Source of the DNA: Mycolicibacter heraklionensis
Lineage (GTDB): Bacteria > Actinomycetota > Actinomycetes > Mycobacteriales > Mycobacteriaceae
Direction: 5' to 3'
DNA length: 64,000 bases
Assembly: GCF_019645815.1 (NCBI RefSeq)
Contig: NZ_CP080997.1
Location: 3,662,880-3,726,879, forward strand
A program made the translations under genes and the position numbers. Positions 1-7,293 of the stretch are shown in pieces (positions within the stretch are counted from its first letter, which is position 1; the number at the start of each line of letters is the position of its first letter). A model generated the notes under the pieces. That model had not been told where the DNA came from and ran no database searches. It was given only the letters and a program-made list of their open reading frames with translations.

Positions 1-678
1 GGCGGGGTGCGCCAGCGGTGCGCTACCTCCGGTCACGGCGTTGCGGGCCACCCGAAGGTCGTCGACGAAGGCTTCGTAGGCTTTCGCACGCTGGTCGCTG
101 CGGTCACGCAGCACGGCCGAGGGGTGGACAGTGGCCAGAACCCTCGGCCGGCCGTTGGACCCCGCCAAGCCAGGCAGGGACAGCAGCTCTCCTCGCCCGG
201 TGGAGATGCGAAACGAGGGACCCAGCAGTGACTGTGCGGCGGTGGCGCCCAGACAGACCACCACTTGTGGCCGCACCGAGTCGATTTCGGCGATCAACCA
301 CGGCCGGCACGCCACCACCTCGGTGCGGCCGGGCTTCTGGTGGATCCGGCGTTTGCCCTCACGGCGGGTGAACTTGAAGTGCTTGACCGCATTGGTCACA
401 TACGCCTGCGCCGGATCGATGCCCGCGTCACGCACCGCACGGTCCAGCAAGCGTCCGGCCGGGCCGACGAACGGGTGGCCCTCGAGGTCCTCGTGATCGC
501 CGGGTTGCTCCCCGACCAGCATCAGCGGCGCGCCCCGCCGACCCTCACCGAACACGGTCTGCGTCGCGTCGCGGTACAGCGCGCAACCGCGGCACTGCGC
601 AGCCGCCTCACGCAGTGCGTCCAGCGTCCGCCGCTCCGGCAGGTAGCGCTGCGCCCCAGGCTCTTTCGTCGCCACCAC
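1..678 (-). CDS. udgX: UdgX-type uracil-DNA glycosylase (family 4/5-like), 3' end beyond window
   Basis: Read by reverse-strand translation, because the frame runs off the left edge; 226 codons are visible. It removes or captures uracil in DNA. Visible in order: a CxxC pair (CRGCAL) for the Fe-S cluster, the uracil-pocket motif GEQPGD (about 505-522), a loop KRRIHQKP (about 333-356), further cysteines (VACRPW, VVCLGA) and VHPSAVLR. From the known family, the KRRIH loop separates UdgX, whose loop histidine forms a covalent link to uracil-DNA, from ordinary family-4 enzymes. The start is a GTG at 678 (a second GTG follows at 675). It overlaps the stop of the upstream oxidoreductase remnant as TAGTG, so translational coupling is likely. 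The C-terminus is not in the window. Confidence 0.9.
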   Translation of the reverse strand, partial: MVATKEPGAQRYLPERRTLDALREAAAQCRGCALYRDATQTVFGEGRRGAPLMLVGEQPGDHEDLEGHPFVGPAGRLLDRAVRDAGIDPAQAYVTNAVKHFKFTRREGKRRIHQKPGRTEVVACRPWLIAEIDSVRPQVVVCLGATAAQSLLGPSFRISTGRGELLSLPGLAGSNGRPRVLATVHPSAVLRDRSDQRAKAYEAFVDDLRVARNAVTGGSAPLAHPA

Positions 679-890
679 TACGCCGCCAGCTCCGGCGCGA
701 GGACGTACACCTCGTCGACGCCGGCATCGGCGAACTGACGGTTCCGGTCCAGATAGGGTTCGGCGTCCGGCCCGGCCGGAACGGACCGTTCCACCGCCTC
801 GGCAGTCACCAAGCTCGACGCCTGCTCGAAATGCGCCGGCGTGGGGAAGTTCTGGCCCAGCTCACCGGGAAGATGCTCAATGGGCCACAT
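678..890 (-). pseudogene. C-terminal remnant of an F420-dependent LLM-class oxidoreductase
   Basis: A 70-residue open frame that resembles only the last segment of luciferase-like F420-dependent oxidoreductases of the G6PDH-related type. It has the stretches NFPTPAHFEQASSLVT, GPDAEPYL and the family ending ADAGVDEVYVL. Full-length members have roughly 320 residues, so the TIM barrel with the cofactor site is missing. The frame opens 12 nt after the MPT63 stop codon and in the same reading frame. It ends with TAG overlapping the udgX GTG. Either a deletion fused the tail next to the MPT63 gene, or this is a leftover from an ancestral oxidoreductase-udgX operon. It could still serve as a translational bridge into udgX. 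Function as an enzyme is very unlikely. Confidence 0.7.
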
Positions 891-902
891 CGCAGCTCCG
901 CG

Positions 903-1382
903 TCAGGCCTTGCTCGTCCAGACCAGCACGTCCTGGACACCGTCGTTGTAGACCACTCCGTCCGGCGGCGGGCCGGTGACGTCGAAGTAGATCTTGCCGT
1001 TAGCCGCCGCACCCTGGGCGATGGGCCCGGGGTTGATACCGCCCGGCGTGGGCACCGTGTTGATCACCCGGTAGGTGTCGCTGTTGGCCGCCCGGGCGTT
1101 GAAGTCGGCGACCACCGGGGTCACCGTGCCGCGGTCGGCGCGAGCGGTCACGTCGGCTTGATAGAGCTTGCCGTGGGGCTGGTACCCGGGAATGGTGACG
1201 TTGGCAGGCCCCAGGTTGCTGACGGTGTAGGACGTTGCCATCGCTCCGTCGTTGAGCTGTTCGGGCGTGCCGAATGGCTGGACGGCCGGATCGGCGACGG
1301 CGGTGGTCGCGGACAAAACACTGAGCGCCGCGATCCCGGCCGCCCCGGCGGCCGTCTTGGCCGCAGTCTTGGAGAGCTTCAC
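903..1382 (-). CDS. MPT63-family secreted protein
   Basis: A secreted immunoglobulin-like beta-sandwich protein of the MPT63 family (DUF1942); the molecular function of the family is unknown. A Sec signal peptide occupies about residues 1-30 and ends at TTAVADP. The mature part shows the family signatures VTIPGYQPHGKLYQADVT, VADFNARAANSDTYRV, GKIYFDVTGPPPDG and a C-terminal VLVWTSKA. I chose GTG at 1382 because GGGAGGAG lies about 6 nt upstream; an ATG at 1397 in the same frame would place that ribosome site inside the gene. A SigF-type promoter (GTTT-N16-GGGTAA) lies at 1456-1481. The gene is followed after 12 nt by the oxidoreductase remnant. Confidence 0.9.
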   Translation of the reverse strand: MKLSKTAAKTAAGAAGIAALSVLSATTAVADPAVQPFGTPEQLNDGAMATSYTVSNLGPANVTIPGYQPHGKLYQADVTARADRGTVTPVVADFNARAANSDTYRVINTVPTPGGINPGPIAQGAAANGKIYFDVTGPPPDGVVYNDGVQDVLVWTSKA

Positions 1383-1455
1383 AGTGGCTCCTCCCATCGA
1401 GTCGATACTTGGCGGTGGTCCCGTTGCTGGAACATCACCGCCCGTGTCACAGCGC

Positions 1456-1481
1456 TTACCCGGGACAGCCGGTAGGGAAAC
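1456..1481 (-). promoter_or_regulatory. SigF-type promoter for the MPT63-family gene
   Basis: Reading the minus strand: -35 GTTT (1481-1478), 16-nt spacer, -10 GGGTAA (1461-1456). It matches the mycobacterial SigF consensus GTTT-N15-17-GGGTA(T). The predicted leader to GTG 1382 is about 67 nt. Confidence 0.6.
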
Positions 1482-1658
1482 ACGGAGGTGGTTGCGCAGC
1501 GTAGGGAAATTGTGGATAGTTACGAAGCTCGGGCGTTCAGGAAGTAGCGCCGGTCTGGATTGTCCGTGCCGTTCATTCCTGCGATTCCAGACCGCGGCTC
1601 GCCCGCCGGCCGTTCGGAATCAGCTCATACTGTTCGAGTACGAGAAGGCGGGTATGCG

Positions 1659-2327
1659 GTGGTCGGGGATGTCAACGCTTCGTTTGCTACACCGGCGGAC
1701 GACGAGGCCGAGGTCCACAGTGACCTCGACCTGGTAGTGGGCCACGGCGAGCCGCAGCGGGTCGGCCGGTTTCGGTACTGGCTCGGCGAGCAGCGCTGGG
1801 AGTGGTCGGATACGGTGGCCCGCATGCACGGCTACGAGCCGGGCACCGTGACACCCAATACCGAATTGCTGCTGCAGCACAAACATCCCGAGGACCGCCC
1901 CCAGGTCGCCGAAGTGCTGGAGCGGGTTATCCAGGGCGAGCCGTTCAGCAGCCGCCACCGGATCATCGACACCGGTGGGCAGGAGCACTGGGTCATCGTG
2001 GTCGGTGACCGCATGCTCGACGATGCCGGCTTGGTGATCGGCACGGCAGGCTTCTACGTCGACGTCACCGATGTATTGCAGGCCGACGTCAGCGCCGCGG
2101 TGTCCGAGGTCGCCGAGTCGCGTGCGGTGATCGAGCAGGCCAAAGGGGTGCTGATGGTCGCCTACGGCATTTCCGCTGAGCGGGCGTTCGACATCCTGGT
2201 GTGGCGTTCACAGGAGACCAACGTCAAGGTGCGTGACCTGGCGGCCCGATTCCTGGCTGCTTTCAGCGGCAAGCTGCCGGCCGAGGTGCTGTCGGATCTG
2301 GACCACACTCTTTTGACCGTGACCTAA
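1659..2327 (+). CDS. PAS-ANTAR regulatory protein
   Basis: A two-domain signalling protein, 222 residues from this start. A PAS sensor fold covers roughly residues 30-135, with RYWLGEQRWEWSD, HPEDRPQV and FYVDVTDV. It is followed by a C-terminal ANTAR domain at about 145-205, with SRAVIEQAKGVLMVAYGIS and ERAFDIL. ANTAR domains bind paired hairpins in mRNA and usually act as antiterminators. The frame is open further upstream (to 1560), but GTG 1659 has GAGAAGG about 10 nt before it and begins just ahead of conserved sequence. The next gene encodes CheB, 90 nt downstream on the same strand. The PAS ligand cannot be told from the sequence. Confidence 0.85.
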   Translation: MVGDVNASFATPADDEAEVHSDLDLVVGHGEPQRVGRFRYWLGEQRWEWSDTVARMHGYEPGTVTPNTELLLQHKHPEDRPQVAEVLERVIQGEPFSSRHRIIDTGGQEHWVIVVGDRMLDDAGLVIGTAGFYVDVTDVLQADVSAAVSEVAESRAVIEQAKGVLMVAYGISAERAFDILVWRSQETNVKVRDLAARFLAAFSGKLPAEVLSDLDHTLLTVT

Positions 2328-2370
2328 AGCAGCGGCGCGAAGACTACGCTCGAGAATGCCACGCGGTTAG

Positions 2371-2395
2371 GTTGCCCGCGTAGTCCAGTGGGTAG
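2371..2395 (+). promoter_or_regulatory. Probable SigF-type promoter for the CheB/STAS-ATPase pair
   Basis: GTTG (2371-2374), 15-nt spacer, GGGTAG (2390-2395). One mismatch in the -35 element. It argues for the ATG at 2418 as the cheB start, since upstream in-frame GTG codons would lie inside or before the promoter. Confidence 0.45.
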
Positions 2396-2417
2396 CCACC
2401 TGAAGGTGGTGAGTGCG

Positions 2418-3422
2418 ATGGCAGGGAATTCCGGCCCTCTCAACGTCGTCGGCGTGGGGGCATCGGCCGGCGGGGTCGAGGCGCTGAAGAGCCTCGTCGC
2501 AGAGCTGCCGACCACCTTGCCCTGCGCGGTCCTGGTGGTACTGCACATCCCGCCGGGAGCGCCGAGCGTGCTGGCCCGGATTTTGGATCGTGCCGGGCCC
2601 CTGCCTGCGGAGACCGCGACCGCGGGAACCCCGATGGAGCACGGCAAGATCTACGTCGGAGTGCCAGGCCACCACCTGCTGGTGGACGACGGAAAGATCG
2701 TGCTCTCCGAAGGCCCCACCGAGAACGGACACCGTCCCGCGATCAACGCACTGTTCCGGTCGATCGCGCTGGCTCATGGCCGCCGTGCGGTCGGGGTGTT
2801 GCTGTCCGGGGTGCTCGATGACGGGGTGCTGGGGTTGAGCGCCATCCGGGCGCGCGGCGGGACGACGATCGCTCAATCCCCCGACGACGCGCTGTTCCCG
2901 GCCATGCCGAAGAACGCGATCCACGCCGGCGTGGTTGACCATCAGGCACCGGCGGCCGAGATCGGCGGCCTGCTGGAGAAGCTGGCCGGTCAAGAATTCG
3001 AGGAAGCCGTGATGAAGCCGGACAGCAGGATGGAGCTGGAGAACCGCATCGCGATGGCCCGGCGGTTCGCAACCGATTTCGACACCGAGGAACTCGGGCC
3101 GCCGTCGGGCTACGTCTGCCCCGACTGCCACGGTGCGCTGATCGCCGTCAGCGAGGGCAACTATCGCTGTCACGTCGGGCATGCCTGGACCGGCGACGCG
3201 CTGTTGCAGGCCCGCGACGACGAGGTCGGCAACGCACTGTGGGTCGCCGTACGCAGCCTGCAGGAGAAGGCCAAACTGTCGCGCCGGCTCGCGGATCAGG
3301 TCAGCCCCGGCATCTTGAGCGAGCGCTATGCCGCCCTGGCCCGCGAGGCCGAACATGCGACCTCGGTACTCGGCCGGCGACTGGCCGCCGTCTACGCCGC
3401 CCAGGAGGACGACCCTGAGTAG
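2418..3422 (+). CDS. CheB-type protein-glutamate methylesterase without receiver domain
   Basis: Expected to remove methyl groups from glutamates of a sensor protein, opposing CheR. The CheB catalytic domain spans about residues 1-180, with the serine in VGASAGGVEAL, the histidine in VVLHIPPGAPS and the aspartate in GVLDDGVLG. No N-terminal receiver domain is present, so activity is not controlled in the classical way. The C-terminal part (about 190-334) has a CxxC...CHVGHAW segment (YVCPDCHG), a possible zinc site, and a helical tail. ATG 2418 has AAGGTGG about 8 nt upstream. The 3' end overlaps the STAS-ATPase gene. No flagellar or MCP gene is nearby, so the substrate is unknown; the PAS-containing CheR protein downstream is an obvious candidate. 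Confidence 0.85.
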   Translation: MAGNSGPLNVVGVGASAGGVEALKSLVAELPTTLPCAVLVVLHIPPGAPSVLARILDRAGPLPAETATAGTPMEHGKIYVGVPGHHLLVDDGKIVLSEGPTENGHRPAINALFRSIALAHGRRAVGVLLSGVLDDGVLGLSAIRARGGTTIAQSPDDALFPAMPKNAIHAGVVDHQAPAAEIGGLLEKLAGQEFEEAVMKPDSRMELENRIAMARRFATDFDTEELGPPSGYVCPDCHGALIAVSEGNYRCHVGHAWTGDALLQARDDEVGNALWVAVRSLQEKAKLSRRLADQVSPGILSERYAALAREAEHATSVLGRRLAAVYAAQEDDPE

Positions 3423-4170
3423 CGCGTCGAGTCAGCTGACGGTGACGGCGGCCACCGCCGCCGGCGTCCGCCTGCTGACCGCGGCCGGGACGTTGGACAG
3501 CGGCACCTACCTCGAACTGCGCGACAGCGTGATCAAGGCAGCGCTCGACGAGCCGTCGGCCGTGCTGGTCGATGTCAGCCGGCTCGATGTCCCGGCGCCG
3601 TCGGCGTGGTCGGTGTTCACCAGCGCGCGGTGGCATGTGAGCACCTGGCCCGATATCCCGATCCTGCTGATCTGTCCGCAAGCGGACGTGGCCGCGCGAA
3701 TCAAGAGCACCGGGGTGACCCGCTACGTCTCGGTGCACGCCGACGTCGCGTCCGCGGTGGCCTCGCTCGTGCACGGCCCGCACCCGCGCCGCCGCGCCCG
3801 CGTCGCACTGCCGCGTTGTCTGAGCAGTCTGCGTGGTTCCCGCGACTTCGTGACCGAATGCCTCACCAACTGGTCGCAGACCGAGCTGATCCCGACCGCG
3901 AAAGTGATCGTCGACGTGTTGGTGGAGAACGTACTGCGCCATACCGACAGCCACTTGGTGGTCCGGCTCGAATGCGCCGACTCCACCGTCACCATCGCGG
4001 TCCAGGACGACAGCGGCGTCCCAGCGGTGCGCCATGAAGCCGCCGCTGGCGGCGCGGATCGAGCCTCCGGCCTGGCGGTGGTCGACGCCCTGGCTCGCGC
4101 CTGGGGCAGCAGCCCCACCCCTGAAGGCAAGACGGTGTGGGCGGTGCTCGGCCCAGAGAACCGCCTTTGA
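3415..4170 (+). CDS. STAS domain fused to an RsbW-like ATPase (anti-sigma-type kinase)
   Basis: An N-terminal STAS domain (about residues 5-105, core VLVDVSRLDVPAPSAW) is followed by a GHKL ATPase of the RsbW/SpoIIAB type (about 140-245). The ATPase has an N-box VLVENVLRHT, a G1-like DDSGVPA and a G2-like ASGLAVVDALARAWG. In partner-switching systems STAS antagonist and kinase are separate proteins; here both are on one chain. The start is uncertain. CTG 3415 has GGAGG 8 nt before it and overlaps the cheB end, GTG 3442 is the alternative, and an ATG at 3328 would overlap cheB by 95 nt. The protein probably links the CheB/CheR pair to a sigma-factor circuit; that link is inference. Confidence 0.8.
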   Translation: MSSASSQLTVTAATAAGVRLLTAAGTLDSGTYLELRDSVIKAALDEPSAVLVDVSRLDVPAPSAWSVFTSARWHVSTWPDIPILLICPQADVAARIKSTGVTRYVSVHADVASAVASLVHGPHPRRRARVALPRCLSSLRGSRDFVTECLTNWSQTELIPTAKVIVDVLVENVLRHTDSHLVVRLECADSTVTIAVQDDSGVPAVRHEAAAGGADRASGLAVVDALARAWGSSPTPEGKTVWAVLGPENRL

Positions 4171-4241
4171 CCTTCGCAAACCCGAAGAGTCCCGCGAGTA
4201 ATGTTTGGGGTCGCGAGGTTTCTCCCAGCGGACGGGGCGAG

Positions 4242-6095
4242 ATGGACGGGCAGAACGAAGAGACAGACGAAGCCTTCGAGACCCTGCTGCGCTACCTGCG
4301 GGACTCACGCGGTTTCGACTTCACCGGTTACAAGCGCGCTTCGCTGATGCGCCGAGTACGCCACCGGATGAGCCAGGCCGGATGTGACACCTTCGAACAG
4401 TATCTCGACGTCCTGCAGGCCAGTTCCGACGAGTTCTCGGCACTGTTCAACACCATCTTGATCAATGTGACGGCGTTCTTCCGGGACCCGGACACCTGGG
4501 ACTACATCGCCTCCGACATCATTCCGCGGATACTGGCCGAGCGCAGCCCGAACGACCCGATCCGGGTCTGGAGCGCCGGCTGCGCCTCCGGCCAGGAGGC
4601 CTACACCCTGGCGATTCTGCTGGCCGAAGCGCTCGGCACCGAGGAGTACCGCCAACGGGTCAAGATTTACGCCACCGACGTCGACGAAGATGCCCTCGCC
4701 GAGGCGCGGGCCGCCACCTACGACGCCAAAGCCGTCGAATCGGTGCCGCCGGAGTATCTGAACAAGTACTTCGAACAGGTCAACGGCCGGTACGTCTTTC
4801 ACAAGGACTTGCGTCGCGGGGTGATTTTCGGCCGCAACGACCTGGTCAGGGACGCCCCGATCTCCCGGGTGGACCTGTTGGTGTGCCGCAACACCCTGAT
4901 GTACATGAACGCCGAAACGCAGCGTAATGTGTTGGGCCGCCTGCATTTTGCGCTCTCCGCACAGGGTGTCCTGTTCCTCGGCCACGCCGAGATGTTGTTG
5001 AGCCACAGCGATCGGTTCACTCCCTTGAGCCTCAAGCATCGGATCTTCCGCAAGGCGGCCGGGTCACACAGCGGCCTGGAGCGCTATGACCCGACGGCGT
5101 CGATGTATGAGCGGCACGGCGAGCTGCCCGGTCTGGTGACCGTGCGGGAGATGGCTTTTCGGGCAAGTCCGGTGGCGCAGATCGTGGTGACCGGCGAGGA
5201 CACGGTGGCGATGATCAACCAGCAGGCCGAGACAATGTTCGGGCTGTCCGCCCGCGACATCGGGCGGCTGCTGCGCGACCTGGAAGTCTCCTATCGCCCG
5301 GTGGAATTGCGGGCGTACTTGGAACAGGCCAAAGTGGACCGGCGTTCGGCCCGGATTCAAGACGTCAGCTGGCAACGCCCGGGCGCCGAGACCGTCTGGT
5401 TCGAGATCCACATCAACCCCCTGGTGGACGCCGAGAACGGCCTGTTGGGCGTCTCAATCGTGTTCTTCGACGTCACCGCCACCCGGGCACTGGTCGACAA
5501 GGTGGTGGCGACCAACCGCCAGCTCGAGGCGGCCTACGAGGAGCTGCAGTCCACCAACGAAGAACTCGAAACCACCAACGAAGAACTGCAGTCAACAGTC
5601 GAAGAGTTGGAAACGACGAATGAAGAGTTGCAGTCCACCAACGAAGAACTCGAAACCATGAACGAGGAGCTGCAATCCACCAACGACGAATTGCACACCA
5701 TCAACGACACGTTGCGCGAGCGCAGCATCGAACTGGACGACGCCCGTACCTTCCTTGATTCGCTGGTCAATTCGGTGCATCTGGGCATGGTGGTGGTCGA
5801 CCGAGAGATGCGGGTGATGGTGTGGAACCGCGGTTGCGAGGAACTGTGGGGCCTGCGTTCGGACGAGGCGGTTGGTTCGACGCTGACCAGCCTCGACATC
5901 GGACTGCCGATGGACAACATTCGACCGCTGATCGGCAACGCATTCGTCGATCCGGACCATCCCGGTGAGGCGCACGTCGAAGCCGTCAATCGGCGTGGCC
6001 GCACGGCGAAGATCCGGGTGACGTGCGCGGGCTTCCAGGCGCCCGGCGAGGGTGGCGTGAACGGGGCACTACTGCTGATGGAGGCGCAGGCCTGA
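4242..6095 (+). CDS. CheR-type methyltransferase with PAS domains and heptad coiled coil
   Basis: A 617-residue protein. The CheR N-terminal helical domain covers about 10-70. The SAM-dependent methyltransferase domain covers about 75-270, with NVTAFFRDPDTW, VWSAGCASGQEAYTLA, IYATDVDEDAL, LLVCRNTLMYM and FLGHAEML. A PAS domain follows at about 300-400. Next is a run of near-perfect heptads of the type ELQSTNE/ELETTNE at about 425-490, and then a second PAS domain at about 505-610. It should methylate glutamates on a sensor, perhaps its own signalling assembly. ATG 4242 follows GGACGGGGCGAG. It lies 71 nt after the STAS-ATPase gene on the same strand, so CheB, kinase and CheR probably form one unit. 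Confidence 0.88.
   Translation: MDGQNEETDEAFETLLRYLRDSRGFDFTGYKRASLMRRVRHRMSQAGCDTFEQYLDVLQASSDEFSALFNTILINVTAFFRDPDTWDYIASDIIPRILAERSPNDPIRVWSAGCASGQEAYTLAILLAEALGTEEYRQRVKIYATDVDEDALAEARAATYDAKAVESVPPEYLNKYFEQVNGRYVFHKDLRRGVIFGRNDLVRDAPISRVDLLVCRNTLMYMNAETQRNVLGRLHFALSAQGVLFLGHAEMLLSHSDRFTPLSLKHRIFRKAAGSHSGLERYDPTASMYERHGELPGLVTVREMAFRASPVAQIVVTGEDTVAMINQQAETMFGLSARDIGRLLRDLEVSYRPVELRAYLEQAKVDRRSARIQDVSWQRPGAETVWFEIHINPLVDAENGLLGVSIVFFDVTATRALVDKVVATNRQLEAAYEELQSTNEELETTNEELQSTVEELETTNEELQSTNEELETMNEELQSTNDELHTINDTLRERSIELDDARTFLDSLVNSVHLGMVVVDREMRVMVWNRGCEELWGLRSDEAVGSTLTSLDIGLPMDNIRPLIGNAFVDPDHPGEAHVEAVNRRGRTAKIRVTCAGFQAPGEGGVNGALLLMEAQA
5527..5715 (+). repeat. 21-nt tandem repeats encoding coiled-coil heptads
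   Basis: About nine imperfect copies of a 21-nt unit built on gaagaactgcagtccaccaa and variants, in frame, each encoding one seven-residue heptad. Such direct repeats can change copy number without breaking the frame. Confidence 0.75.
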
Positions 6096-6099
6096 GCCG

Positions 6100-6453
6100 T
6101 CAGCCGCGCCGAGACTGCTCGGCAGCGGCAAGCTCATGCGTTCGCGCCGCGGCACGGTGGACTTCAGCGGCGTCCAGGTGAGCGTCGCCGTCCCCGTTGC
6201 CGGCAAACAATGCGGCCTGCTCGTGCGCGGCGGCGGCCTTCAGATGGGCCGAGACGGCGGCGCGGTGTCTGGCCGCGGCATCCCGATGCGCCCGCTCGGC
6301 TCGCTCTCGCGACTCCTCGGCATGGCGGCGGGCGTTGCCGGCGTTTTCCGCGGTAACCGTCCGTCCGGCGGCCAACTCGGCCCGCCGCAGCTGCAGTTCC
6401 ACGGCTCGCAGCCGCGCCAGCTCACCGCGTGCAGCCGCCGACGACGGGCTCAT
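6100..6453 (-). CDS. Small alanine- and charge-rich helical protein
   Basis: Not recognised. The 117 residues are rich in Ala, Arg, Glu and His, with repeated motifs such as RAHRDAAARHRAAVSAHLKAAAAHEQAA. This suggests one long amphipathic helix or coiled coil without signal peptide or membrane segment. Its ATG overlaps the stop of the upstream GAF-ANTAR gene by 4 nt (ATGA), so the two are translationally coupled. A functional link to that regulator, for instance as partner or sensor, is plausible but inferred. The 3' end abuts the convergent CheR gene within 5 nt. Confidence 0.6.
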   Translation of the reverse strand: MSPSSAAARGELARLRAVELQLRRAELAAGRTVTAENAGNARRHAEESRERAERAHRDAAARHRAAVSAHLKAAAAHEQAALFAGNGDGDAHLDAAEVHRAAARTHELAAAEQSRRG

Positions 6454-7178
6454 CGGTGGGTCACTACCTGCTGTGCCACCTCGGCCAGCGGCGTGTTGGA
6501 AGTCTGCGACAGTCGTTTGAGCAACTCGAAAGCTTGCACCGCATCGATGTCGAACCGCTCCATCAGCATGCCTTTGGCCTGGCCGATGACGTCGCGGGAG
6601 GCCAGCGCGCTGCGGAACTGTTCATCACGACGAACCATGTGCCAGGCCAGCGCAGCGTGGGTTGCCAGGACCAAACCCAACTCCACCGCGTCCTCATCGA
6701 AGGCATTGGCGGTTTGCGAATAGAAGTTCAGGGCGCCGGTAGTGCCCTCCCCGGTGAACAGTTCGAACGCCAAGACAGACCGGATCGGCGTCGTTGCGGC
6801 AACCTCCCGGCAATACGAGGGCCAGCGCTCCTCGCCGCAGATGTCATCGAGGCGGACGACGTGGTGCTTCCAGGCCGCAGCCAGACACGGTCCCTCCTGC
6901 TGCCGGCGCTGGATATCGTCCAGCACGGCCGGGTAGGGGTCTGTCGCAGACAGGGTCTGCACCTCGCCGCCCGACGTCGTGAGCGTGACACCGGCATGCT
7001 GAGCGCAGGACATGTGGCCGAGCAGATTCGCGACCAGTTCGTCGAGCGCAGCATCAGCCTCGACACGTGCTCGCTGATTCAGCGTGTGAACCAGATCCGC
7101 CACGTCGCGCATCATGTCGTTGCGGCTCGTCACCGCCATGTCTTCGCTCCGCCCAGGTCCCGCGTCAGATGCATCCAT
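6450..7178 (-). CDS. GAF-ANTAR regulatory protein
   Basis: A 242-residue regulator with an N-terminal helical lead, a GAF domain (about 35-170, with the stretches GVTLTTSGGEVQTL, GPCLAAAW and GALNFYSQTANAFD) and a C-terminal ANTAR domain (about 180-240, with SRDVIGQAKGMLMERFDID and AFELLKRLSQ). This GAF-ANTAR architecture is common in mycobacteria and is expected to control RNA elongation through paired hairpins in mRNA leaders. ATG 7178 is preceded by GGAGG at an ideal distance; the frame is open further upstream to 7358, but that extension is arginine-rich and unlike the family. It is the second ANTAR protein within 5 kb. The signal bound by the GAF domain is unknown. Confidence 0.87.
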   Translation of the reverse strand: MDASDAGPGRSEDMAVTSRNDMMRDVADLVHTLNQRARVEADAALDELVANLLGHMSCAQHAGVTLTTSGGEVQTLSATDPYPAVLDDIQRRQQEGPCLAAAWKHHVVRLDDICGEERWPSYCREVAATTPIRSVLAFELFTGEGTTGALNFYSQTANAFDEDAVELGLVLATHAALAWHMVRRDEQFRSALASRDVIGQAKGMLMERFDIDAVQAFELLKRLSQTSNTPLAEVAQQVVTHR

Positions 7179-7293
7179 GTTCCTCCGATCAGCCAGAAGC
7201 GGCAACTGCTTCAGCGTCGCGGACAGCAAGCCGTGCCCGAACCAAGAATTCGTCAAATGACTCTCAGGCGTTACATATTCGTCGGCCCGGCAC

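Noticed and set aside
1650-1655. GGGTAT before the PAS-ANTAR start as a SigF promoter
   Set aside because: Only 3 nt separate it from GTG 1659, so the start codon would lie upstream of the TSS, and the -35 (TGTT or GTTC) is poor.
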